Assembly: GCA_902459845.2 (NCBI GenBank)
Contig: CABPSV020000469.1
Location: 1 to 15,713, forward strand
Length of the DNA: 15,713 nt
Direction of reading: 5' to 3'
From: Hepatocystis sp. ex Piliocolobus tephrosceles
Lineage: Eukaryota > Apicomplexa > Aconoidasida > Haemosporida > Plasmodiidae
Positions 1 to 7,927 of the stretch are shown here, piece after piece (the stretch's first letter is position 1; every line of letters starts with the position of its first letter). The notes under the pieces were generated by a model that saw nothing but the letters and a program-made list of their open reading frames with translations, did not search any database and was not told where the DNA came from. The translations under genes and the position numbers were made by a program.

Positions 1-733
1 AACAAAATGATAGTTATATATGAAGAACAACACGTTTAAATACGCTTCCTTTTAGTGCATTTTTTTTTTGTTAAAAAATAGTTTGAAAAAAAAAAAAAAA
101 AACTTAAAACCACTGTAGTACTTAAATATTATATATATATATATATATATTGATTTGATGATTGCTCAAGCAATAAAACTTAATTATACAAAAAAGCGTA
201 ACAATAAAAATAAAAAAAAAAAATATATATATATATGTATTATATATATACTAAAACACGAAACACTAGAATAGAAAAAAAATAGGCATATATATATATA
301 TATATATATGTATTATCAAAAAAAGGTTATTCGGAGTTGATGTACATGTACATATATGTACCAAATTGTTTATATGCTTAAACTAAGGGAATATACTGAC
401 CCAATGTATAGTTGTATATACACCACAATATATGTACATACACATATGTACATATATATATATAAATGCATTATGTATAAAACACACACAAGTATTTGCA
501 TAATACATTTATATAAGTCTACACACGAATGCAGATATTTAAATAAACAATATACAAAATTGTTGTAAAAAAAATAAGAGAGGAAAAAAAGTAACATAAA
601 TGCATAAATGTAAAAATCGTAAAAATCGTAAAAATTGTAAAAATCGTAGAAATCGTAAAAATCGACGAATAAACTGAATCGGTAGGCATAGTGATAGTGT
701 TTGTTGTGCGATTTTTTTTTTTTTTTTTTTTTT
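1..733. other. AT-rich intergenic region, no gene recognised
   Basis: This stretch holds poly(A)/poly(T) runs, (TA)n tracts near 130-151, 220-250 and 291-310, and a short 9-bp tandem repeat at 610-664. Open frames at 356-568 (+) and 370-597 (-) exist only because the AT/ACA-rich DNA lacks stops. Their products are Tyr/Ile/His strings without domain character. It lies 3' of the minus-strand gene that ends at 734, so it should include that gene's 3' UTR. Confidence 0.7.
610..664. repeat. 9-bp tandem repeat (GTAAAAATC), about 6 copies
   Basis: Six consecutive near-identical copies of GTAAAAATC are seen, with single-base variants (one TTG for TCG, one G for A). It sits in the 3' flank of the 734-2713 gene and looks like a non-coding minisatellite. 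Confidence 0.75.
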
Positions 734-2713
734 TTAAGCCACCACCTTCAACCTGTTCAACTTTTTATCGCCTAAGGCTGCTTCAAAATAAAGACCCGCA
801 TGTTTTGCAAAATTAATAGCTTTTATTAACTCATTTTCATTTTCTGCTGTCCTTAGAAGGTCTCTTATTTTCTCATCTTTTACAAACTTTTTAACTTTTT
901 TTTTGTTATACATATTTTTCATAAGACGTTTTTCTAATGTTAACATTTTTTTGGGTGTTTGTAATTCATAAATGAAATCTCCACATTCTCCTCCCGTATA
1001 TTGAGACGACATATAATTGTTTAAAATCATACTACTGTTATTGTTATTATAATTTAATGTATATTGTGTATTCTGAAAATTATTACTTTTTATATTTTTA
1101 TCAAAATTATAATTATTCCAAATCTTTTTTTTTTTAGATTTCCAATTATTTATATTATATAATCCTTTTTTAAAATTATCGTTATAAATATTATTGTCAT
1201 AACTGTAGTTACTTCTCATGTAGTTATTTGTGTAATTGTTATAATTACCACTACTATATTTATAGTTGGTATTATAGTAATCATTATTTTTGTTATAGTT
1301 GTGTCCATAAGCAGTATTACTATTAGTAATTACATTGTCACTATCCCATGTATTGTTTAGATTGTTTTGATGAACAATACCAAAATTATTATGCTTTTTC
1401 ATAGAGTTAAATCGATTAAAACTTGCATTTAAAGTTGAATACATATAAAAATCTGTTACTAAAAGATTATTACTATCATTATAAAACTGACTTTTTATTT
1501 GTTTTTTATTATGACTATTTGAATAATTGTCATAAAAATTATTTTTTAATGTATTCCTATGTAATAATCCTGCATTTTCATAATGTGTATATTTATTTAA
1601 ATTTTTTAAATTACTACTTGAGCTATGTAATAATTTTCTTTTTAATTTTTTGTTTTTCATTATAAGTGGATCTGTTTTGTTAAAATATTTTCTTAATGGA
1701 AAATAAAAAGATCGATTACTGCCACTAATTCTTTTTGTTAATTTATGTTTAAATACATCTTCATTATCTTTATATGTATTTTTTTTTTTTATTTTATTTT
1801 TTTTACTTCCTAGTTTTTCTATGTCAAACTTTTCAACAAGCTTATGTAATCTATCAATTAATTCAATATCAATCATAATTGTTTTCTTTTCTTTAATGGT
1901 ATTTTTCTCGAGTTTCTTTTTGTTACTATCTGCATCTTTTTTTTTATCACCTAGTTTTTCTTTTTTTTCATCACCTAGTTTTTCTTTTTTTTCATCACCT
2001 AGTTTTTCTTTTTTTTCATCACCTAGTTTATCTTTTTTTTCGTCACCCAGTTTTTCTTTTTCTGCCTCATCCAGTTTTTCTTTTTCTTCCTCACCCACTT
2101 CCTGCTTTTCGCCAGTCACGTCCTGCTTTACGCTAACCACTTCCTGCTTTTCGCTAACCACGTCCTGCTTTTCGCTAACCACGTCCTGCTTTTCGCTAAC
2201 CACGTTCTGCTTTTCGCTAACCACGTTCTGCTTTTCGCTAGTCACATCCTGCTTTTCGCTAGTCACATCCTGCTTTTCGCTAGTCACATCCTGCTTTTCG
2301 CTAGTCACGTCCTGCTTTTCGCTAGTCACGTCCTGCTTTTCGCTAGTCACATCCTGCTTTTCATTAGCTACTTCCTGCTTTTCGCTAACCAACATTTTCG
2401 CCTTTTTGGCATTTTCAAGACCTCCTTCCTCCAAATGAACGTCAGGAAGCTTATTAACAACTTTTGTTATTTTTATTAACTGCGTTCGTACTATCCTATA
2501 TTTTCTTCTAAACCTTCTTCTCATTTCTTTAATTTTATAATCATATTTATTAAATGAGTTACTAAACATGGTAGGGGTTGTTTTCATCATCATCATGTGA
2601 TTACTTTTTAATTTATCATACCCTTTTCTTTTCCTAATTTTTTTTCCTCCTTTTTCTTCTTTATTTTTGTCAGCATCTAATGACAAATATTCATTTGAAA
2701 AAATATTCCACAT
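734..2713 (-). CDS. Conserved-type Plasmodium protein with SEKQDVT heptad array, unknown function
   Basis: I do not recognise this 659-residue single-exon protein as a named family. The start is the first ATG of the frame, directly after an A-rich leader typical of Plasmodium. Residues about 20-90 are strongly basic, with an Arg-rich helix-like stretch at 63-89 (RRRFRRKYR). Residues 110-207 are 14 heptads of the form SEKQ(D/E/N)V(T/V/A). They pass into about seven octads (DEAEKEKL, GDEKKEKL) at 207-262. Residues about 380-590 are Asn/Tyr/Ser-rich low complexity. The last 50 residues regain normal composition (DLLRTAENENELIKAINFAK) and look like a helical pair that is probably the conserved module. 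No signal peptide or clear transmembrane helix is visible. The highly charged repeat region is probably extended or helical and non-globular. Its T-rich upstream flank is the long 2714-5333 gap. Confidence 0.85.
   Translation of the reverse strand: MWNIFSNEYLSLDADKNKEEKGGKKIRKRKGYDKLKSNHMMMMKTTPTMFSNSFNKYDYKIKEMRRRFRRKYRIVRTQLIKITKVVNKLPDVHLEEGGLENAKKAKMLVSEKQEVANEKQDVTSEKQDVTSEKQDVTSEKQDVTSEKQDVTSEKQDVTSEKQNVVSEKQNVVSEKQDVVSEKQDVVSEKQEVVSVKQDVTGEKQEVGEEEKEKLDEAEKEKLGDEKKDKLGDEKKEKLGDEKKEKLGDEKKEKLGDKKKDADSNKKKLEKNTIKEKKTIMIDIELIDRLHKLVEKFDIEKLGSKKNKIKKKNTYKDNEDVFKHKLTKRISGSNRSFYFPLRKYFNKTDPLIMKNKKLKRKLLHSSSSNLKNLNKYTHYENAGLLHRNTLKNNFYDNYSNSHNKKQIKSQFYNDSNNLLVTDFYMYSTLNASFNRFNSMKKHNNFGIVHQNNLNNTWDSDNVITNSNTAYGHNYNKNNDYYNTNYKYSSGNYNNYTNNYMRSNYSYDNNIYNDNFKKGLYNINNWKSKKKKIWNNYNFDKNIKSNNFQNTQYTLNYNNNNSSMILNNYMSSQYTGGECGDFIYELQTPKKMLTLEKRLMKNMYNKKKVKKFVKDEKIRDLLRTAENENELIKAINFAKHAGLYFEAALGDKKLNRLKVVA
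1926..2091 (-). repeat. 24-bp repeat encoding GDEKKEKL-type octads
   Basis: Immediately after the heptad array (in coding direction) come about seven 24-bp units. The first are degenerate (EEEKEKL, DEAEKEKL). Then come GDEKKDKL, three GDEKKEKL copies, and a decayed final unit, GDKKKDAD. Three units are nearly identical at the DNA level, so the array looks recently amplified. It adds an alternating acidic/basic tract to the protein. Confidence 0.85.
2092..2386 (-). repeat. 21-bp minisatellite encoding 14 SEKQDVT-type heptads
   Basis: Fourteen in-frame 21-bp units lie within the 734-2713 gene. Each is anchored on the minus strand by AAGCAGGA or a close variant (KQD/KQE; KQN where AAGCAGAA). 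Five central units translate to the identical SEKQDVT. Flanking units vary at the first, fifth and seventh residue (NEKQDVT, SEKQNVV, SVKQDVT, GEKQEVG). Homogeneous centre and divergent ends suggest copy-number turnover by slippage or unequal exchange. The array is noticeably richer in G+C than its surroundings. Confidence 0.9.
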
Positions 2714-2804
2714 GTTTTTTTTTTTTGTTTTTTTTTTTTTTTAACAAGCAAAAACCGCTTGTTAAGATAATATAGGAATTTTTGTATGCGACAAAGCGAA
2801 AGAA

Positions 2805-2807
<3 letters not shown>

Positions 2808-2855
<48 letters not shown>
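2808..2855. repeat. 48-base poly(A) run
   Basis: An uninterrupted run of A follows GAAAGC and ends at GGCAAC. It lies about 95 bp upstream of the start codon of the minus-strand gene ending at 2713, where the coding strand would read it as poly(T). Such tracts are common in Plasmodium intergenic DNA and are thought to disfavour nucleosomes. Confidence 0.9.
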
Positions 2856-2859
<4 letters not shown>

Positions 2860-3850
2860 ACACGCTTAGTAATAGTAAAAATATATGTTTGTAAAAAAAA
2901 AAAAAAAAAAAAATTAGAAGTGCGACATAAATAAATGAATACACAATAACCTGAATTTTTTAAATGTGTCAGCCAAAAAGAACAATAAATAAATAGTTGT
3001 AAACACAAAAAAAACATATACATAAAACGTATATAGGAGCTTATAGTGTAATAATCTACCATAAAAAAATAACCAATCAAATATAATTTACAAATATATG
3101 TATCGCATCATCAATCTATGATATGCATGATAAAAAGATACACAATTAGGATACACAGTTAGAATAAAAGTTACATAAAAAATTATTATTATTTAATTCT
3201 ATTTATTTAATGATATTTGTGTAGAAAAAAAAAATATATATTAAAATACAAAAAATTTTGTATAGCACTTAAAAGGTGTGTGTATATATACATATATATA
3301 TATATATAGTATATGTAGTTGGGTACGATATTTTTTATAAACTGTTATAGTTATATGTTGTATTCATATTTTATACACATCTTAATATAATAAATGCTCC
3401 ATCAATTTCTATGTATTTATTAAAGTGATAAAAATACATAACAGCATACTTTTTATTACTACATTGTAGAAGTATTTATTTAAATAATCAAGTAGGGACG
3501 TTGTTTTTTTTTTTTTTTTTTTTTTTTTATAAATATATAGATTATTCCATTTTTTTTATAAAAAAAAAGGAAAATAGGAAATGTAAAAAATGTAACATAA
3601 AAATATAAAATATATTGTAGTACGATTTTTTATTTTTTTATAATAGATAAAAAAAAAAAAAAAAAATTTCAATATAAAAATAATAAAACCTACTAAATTC
3701 GATATATGTAATGTATTTACAGATATACTTATGTTAAATATTAAGCTACACTTTTTTTAATTTATTTTTTTAAATTTTAAGTATCAATAAGATATATAAA
3801 AGTTACACACACACACACACGTATATTGTTAAATGTTAACACATACATAT

Positions 3851-3853
<3 letters not shown>

Positions 3854-3899
<46 letters not shown>
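3854..3899. repeat. (TA)n microsatellite
   Basis: A long alternating AT/TA tract flanked by ACACATAT on the left and AGTATACAC on the right, with a preceding (CA)n stretch at about 3804-3819. It is non-coding. Confidence 0.9.
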
Positions 3900-3902
<3 letters not shown>

Positions 3903-4144
3903 TACACAACATATGTTTATATATTTTATTTTTGAAACAATTTTAAATAACAAGAATGATGAAATTCCTGTTCTTGCACAATCCGTTCTATTTATATAAA
4001 GGCATATTTATATATACATGCATATATACATACATGTATACATACATTCATGTAAGTATAGCTCGCTATTGTTTTAAAAACAATACACAACTGCTGTACA
4101 TACTTCATTTTAACAACGTGTCAGGTCAAATACTTTTTTAAACG

Positions 4145-4175
<31 letters not shown>

Positions 4176-4566
4176 AACCTGAAGATTGGGTATATATAAG
4201 TCTTAATTATTTTTTTTTTTTTTTTTTTTTTTATATTAAACTCAATTTTTTACATCTATTCAAAATTTTATTTAAATTTTTTTTTAACATAGTGTTAATT
4301 ATATTATTATAACATTTAACATAACAAAAAAAAAAAAAAAAAAATAATAACACTAAAAAAATATATATATTTAATGGCAATTTTCCATTGTTACAACTGT
4401 TTATCATTGCATTTTATCTTTTTTAAGGTTTTTTTTTATCAATTTAAAAGAAACTAAAACAAGTTTATTTATATTTTTAGACAAACAACAAATTCAAATG
4501 TTTTGTATTAAAGGTTTAGATTAATTTTGGAAATGATAGAAGCTATCCTAAGTTTGAAAACACTTC

Positions 4567-4600
<34 letters not shown>

Positions 4601-5333
4601 TTTTTAAAAATGTCCTTGTTATCATAAAAATTGCATAGATTGTAAAATAATGCGAACCTACATTTTTTTCGTTTTTTTTATGAAAATTCCCTAATACCAG
4701 TAAATTTATGTGTTATATCAAAAATATATAGTTTCAAAAAAAATAAAAAAAATAAAAAGACAACTTTTTTAATTCGTTGTTAATGAATTTTTATTTTTAT
4801 TGAAGTAAAATGGTCATTTGTGCATGTATTTATAAATCTTTTTTAACTTATACATATTTATATATTTTTTACATTCAGTACAATCTTTTGAAAAAAAAAA
4901 AAAAAAAAAAAAAAAACAACAACAGCAACGACAATAAACTTAATAAACGTTGTATATATAGTCCGGTTAAATATATATATTTGAAATATATAAAGATAAA
5001 TTGAAATGCATTGAATAAAAAGTAAAACGATTAACAAAATATATATTCCTTTTTATAAAATTAATAAAATTTTAATGATTTTACTCGTGTTGTTTCAACA
5101 CACTTATTCTTATTAGCACTGCTATTACTTCATGTTGAAGCATAATAATATATTTTTTTTTATTAAACTGCTTTTTTTTTTTTTTTTTTTTTTTTTTTTG
5201 AAGTATTCAGATTTTTGCATTAAGACATAAATTTGTAACTATGTATGTAAATTATATATATATATATATATATATATTTTATATTAGCATTTACACCTTT
5301 TTATTCGTCATTATAAATTTTATCAGCTCCTTC

Positions 5334-6599
5334 TCATTCTTCTTCTTCTATTTCTTCATCTATTTTTTCTGCTGTTTCTTCTGCTCCTGCGTCCTTTTTT
5401 ATTTTTTCATTATTATTATCAGTTTGATTATTTTCTTTAACATTTTCTTTTTGTTCTTCTGCTTTGCTCTTTTTTTTTTCATTTTCCATTTGGTTTTTGA
5501 TTTTATTTAAACTAATAACATTTCCATTATTTTCAAGTTTATGCTCTTTATCATTAACAAACACACGAGTGATAGTTTCTTCAGGTTTTAACTCAATTTT
5601 TAATAAGTTATCATCATTGGTTTTTTTTTTATTTTTTTTATTTAATTTATCTTTAACACTATTTGTATCAATTAAAATGCCTTTTGTTCCAAAATTCGAA
5701 CATATCGAAGCTTCAGATAAACTATTTACCCAAGAAGCAGTTTTTAATTTATTGTCTGTACAAAAAATTTGATTACTATTTTTATAAACAAAAAAAAAAC
5801 ACTGTTCTACATTACCTATTAATTTAATAGGCAAATCTATCATATTCCATAAGTAGGCCATTTTTTTTTTATTTTTATAAAATATAAAAAAACCATTATT
5901 ATTAATTTCAGCTTGCACTTTATCAACTGAATGTGTTAACCCATTAACAGAAGTAACAAATTTTAAAATACCTGTTTTTGATATGGTACAATTATTATTT
6001 TTCCCATCATCCTTATCAATACCACTGTTTAAATGATTTTTTAATTCTAAAGCTTTTTTTTCTAAATATTCTGATTTTTTTATTAAATAATCTATTTGTT
6101 CTAAATTATGTTCTAACACATGTCTTGCCTTATCATCATCATTGTTACTATTATAATATGTACTACTATTTACACTTGCTCCTCCACTTCTTCTTTTTTT
6201 TTTCTTTTGTTCTAACGATTTTAATGCACGATCATATGATAATTTTATTTTTTTTGATAATGATCTTTTATTTTCAGCTTCTTTTAATAATGAATTTATT
6301 TCATCTTCTAATGAAGAATCATAATCATTTGTTACTAATTTATCAATAATATCATCTTCCAAGTCATCACTTCTATATTCTTCCCATTTATTTTTTAATA
6401 ATTTTACTTTACTAGCAATAAAATTTGTTACTATGTTTCTTAAATCATTTTTTATATCATGAGAATTCGCTTTATTGAATGAATACAACGTATGTGTTGT
6501 GTATGGTGGGGGTAAAACTGGTTGACACTCCACATTACTATATTTTAGTAATAAAAACGAAACAAAGAAAATATACGACAACAATGCCTTATGATTCAT
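5334..6599 (-). CDS. Secreted protein with divergent PH-like domain, paralogue of 7925-8812
   Basis: This is a 421-residue single-exon protein. Residues 1-25 form a signal peptide (basic start, hydrophobic core FFVSFLLL, likely cleavage near VEC/Q26). Residues 45-195 are charged and helix-rich, with a Lys/Arg cluster at 132-137. Residues 204-300 form a PH-like domain: GIL near the first strand (210-212), Phe/Tyr-rich strands in the middle, and a final helix with the single Trp expected there (W290, KTASWVNSL). It has cysteines C204, C267, C280 and C300. The tail is Lys-rich and ends in an acidic run (EEIEEEE). Its divergent neighbour has the same four Cys and Trp at near-identical spacing, so I infer a duplicated pair. 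The signal peptide predicts entry into the secretory pathway. No PEXEL motif (RxLxE/D/Q), transmembrane helix or ER-retention signal is evident, so the final site (vacuole, organelle or outside) is open. Classical PH domains bind phosphoinositides or proteins; the ligand here is unknown. Confidence 0.88.
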   Translation of the reverse strand: MNHKALLSYIFFVSFLLLKYSNVECQPVLPPPYTTHTLYSFNKANSHDIKNDLRNIVTNFIASKVKLLKNKWEEYRSDDLEDDIIDKLVTNDYDSSLEDEINSLLKEAENKRSLSKKIKLSYDRALKSLEQKKKKRRSGGASVNSSTYYNSNNDDDKARHVLEHNLEQIDYLIKKSEYLEKKALELKNHLNSGIDKDDGKNNNCTISKTGILKFVTSVNGLTHSVDKVQAEINNNGFFIFYKNKKKMAYLWNMIDLPIKLIGNVEQCFFFVYKNSNQIFCTDNKLKTASWVNSLSEASICSNFGTKGILIDTNSVKDKLNKKNKKKTNDDNLLKIELKPEETITRVFVNDKEHKLENNGNVISLNKIKNQMENEKKKSKAEEQKENVKENNQTDNNNEKIKKDAGAEETAEKIDEEIEEEE

Positions 6600-6618
6600 T
6601 TTGGCTTTTTATTTTAGA

Positions 6619-6651
<33 letters not shown>

Positions 6652-7138
6652 AAAAAAAAAAATAAAAAAAAAAAAAAAAAAAAACTAAAATAAAAATCAG
6701 ATAAATCAAAATTTTAGTACGTTTTACCAAAAAAAAGACAAATTTACATTTAGTAAAAAAATTTATAAAAATAAACACTATTACGTGAGTGCTTGCTTAA
6801 AAATATTTAAAAAAATAAAATAAATATAATTTGTTTGTTTTAAAAATATACTCGTGTTATAGTTCGCTAATTTTTTTTTTTTTCTTAAAATAAGACAGGT
6901 TTATACAAATTTTGAACAATAGAATACGTATACAGACATATGTATAATATACATATATACACGAGTTGGTAATAGCTTATAAATACGTGATAAACAAATG
7001 AAATATAAAGTCGTAAAAAAATCTACCAATTTACAAAAAGTAAAAAAAAAAAAAATAAAAAATATGATAAATTATATTTTTTGTATATAATTTGGTTACT
7101 TTAGCTGTAGACATTCGTTGAATGTTGTTTATTGCTCC

Positions 7139-7174
<36 letters not shown>

Positions 7175-7375
7175 ATATACACATATCGACTAATTTCTCC
7201 TTTAGATATTTCGTTTTTACTATTATTTTATATTTATTTATATTGATAAAAACATGAATTGGTCTAGACATGCAATCACGTAAAATTGGGTATATATTTA
7301 GAAAGTGTATATTTTATTACACTTAACGCGCCCCAAAACGGTTCTAATTAGAATACTAAGTTGTTGTTTTGTTCT

Positions 7376-7552
7376 TATTATTTTTATTATTATTTTTATT
7401 ATTGTTTTTATTATTGTTTTTATTATTGTTTTTATTATTATTTTTATTATTATTTTTATTATTGTTTTTATTATTGTTTTTATTATTGTTTTTATTATTG
7501 TTTTTATTATTGTTTTTGTTTTTATTGTTTTTGTCTTTGTTTTTGTCTTTTT
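7376..7552. repeat. 12-bp tandem repeat (TTTTTATTATTG), about a dozen copies
   Basis: Units of TTTTTATTATTG or TTTTTATTATTA repeat in register and degrade into TTTTTG/TTTTTGTC at the right edge. All three plus-strand frames stay open because the unit has no in-frame stop, which creates spurious Phe/Ile/Leu/Tyr open frames. It lies about 370-550 bp upstream of the 7925 start codon. Confidence 0.88.
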
Positions 7553-7721
7553 TTTTTTTTTTATTTGTTGCTTTTGTTTAACTAAAAAGTATAATATATA
7601 AAAAGCTGATTTTTTTTTTTTTTTTTATAATTAAGTTTTTTTTTTTGTTTGTGTTGCTTAATTTTATTTTTCATCATTACTTTTTGTTTTTGTCTTGTTC
7701 TCTTTTTTTTATCATTTGTTT

Positions 7722-7860
7722 TTTTACCGTTGTTTTTTTTTTTTACCATTGCTTTTTTATCGTTGTTTTTTTTTTTACCGTTGTTTTTTTTTTACCACTG
7801 TTTTGTTTTTTTTTTACCACTGTTTTGTTTTTTTTTACCACTGTTTTGTTTTTTTTTGTT
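7722..7860. repeat. T-rich imperfect tandem repeat with ACC(A/G)(C/T)TG cores
   Basis: About seven units of 18-21 bp each consist of a poly(T) segment plus ACCGTTG, ACCATTG, ATCGTTG or ACCACTG, the last three being the most alike (ACCACTGTTTTG). It lies directly upstream of the 47-base A run and the start codon at 7925. It is probably 5' UTR or promoter DNA of that gene. Confidence 0.75.
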
Positions 7861-7877
7861 CTATCTTTTAAATAACA

Positions 7878-7878
<1 letters not shown>

Positions 7879-7925
<47 letters not shown>
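7879..7925. repeat. 47-base poly(A) run ending in the start codon
   Basis: The run begins after AACAC and its last A is the first base of the ATG at 7925-7927. On the mRNA it would form a poly(A) leader touching the start codon. The reading frame is open through the run (poly-Lys), so frame alone does not set the start. The signal peptide beginning at 7925 does. Confidence 0.9.

Positions 7926-7927
<2 letters not shown>

Larger units (their letters stand above)
2714..5333. other. 2.6-kb AT-rich intergenic region between two minus-strand genes
   Basis: This long gap should contain the promoter and 5' UTR of the 734-2713 gene (its right-hand neighbour 5' to it) and the 3' UTR of the 5334-6599 gene. 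It holds many homopolymers (A-run 2808-2855; T-run about 4570-4598; others near 3506-3528, 4146-4170, 4891-4916 and 5171-5198) and (TA)n tracts. Short open frames are homopolymer or AT-repeat translations, for instance at 2691-3080 and 5241-5510. A less repetitive patch occurs at about 3950-4140. No RNA gene is recognised. Confidence 0.65.
6600..7924. promoter_or_regulatory. Divergent intergenic region between two secreted PH-like protein genes
   Basis: This 1.3-kb gap separates the start codons of two head-to-head genes, so it must hold the promoters of both. From left to right it contains an A-run block at 6620-6684, AT-rich DNA, a T-run at about 7143-7170, a small GC pocket with CGCGCCCC near 7327-7334, a 12-bp tandem array (7376-7552), a T-rich imperfect array (7722-7860) and a 47-base A run touching the plus-strand ATG. 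I cannot name a TATA box or factor site with confidence. Shared control of the two genes is an inference from arrangement only. Confidence 0.5.

Noticed and set aside
153..180. TTGATGATTG as a possible C box of a C/D snoRNA
   Set aside because: No CTGA D box at a fitting distance and no terminal stem were found.
1821..2438. 205-aa plus-strand open frame (Ser/Phe/Cys repeats) antisense to the heptad array
   Set aside because: It is the reverse strand of the 21- and 24-bp arrays, which lack stops in this frame. The minus-strand gene has start, length and a conserved-looking end.
2691..3080. 129-aa minus-strand frame overlapping the start of the repeat protein gene
   Set aside because: Most of it is poly-Phe from the 48-base homopolymer and there is no domain. 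It is upstream non-coding DNA.
5081..5150. Small hairpins (TGTTG/CAACA and CTTCA/TGAAG) as a possible structured RNA
   Set aside because: The stems are only five bases long and there are no box motifs of snoRNAs or features of tRNA or snRNA. They are compatible with chance.
5241..5510. Plus-strand frame rich in Phe/Ile
   Set aside because: It is antisense to the acidic C-terminus of the secreted PH-like protein and to the neighbouring (TA)n tract.
6260..6275. RSLSK in the minus-strand secreted protein as a possible PEXEL export motif
   Set aside because: The fifth position must be E, D or Q, and it is K. The motif is also about 90 residues past the signal peptide.
7305..7601. Three overlapping plus-strand frames (FIIV, FYYC and FLLL repeats)
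   Set aside because: All three frames of a 12-bp non-coding tandem array are open at once, so none is special. A hydrophobic multi-span protein is not supported.
7649..7924. N-terminal extension of the plus-strand secreted protein from an upstream ATG
   Set aside because: The extension is translated T-rich repeat plus poly-Lys from the A run. The signal peptide begins at 7925.
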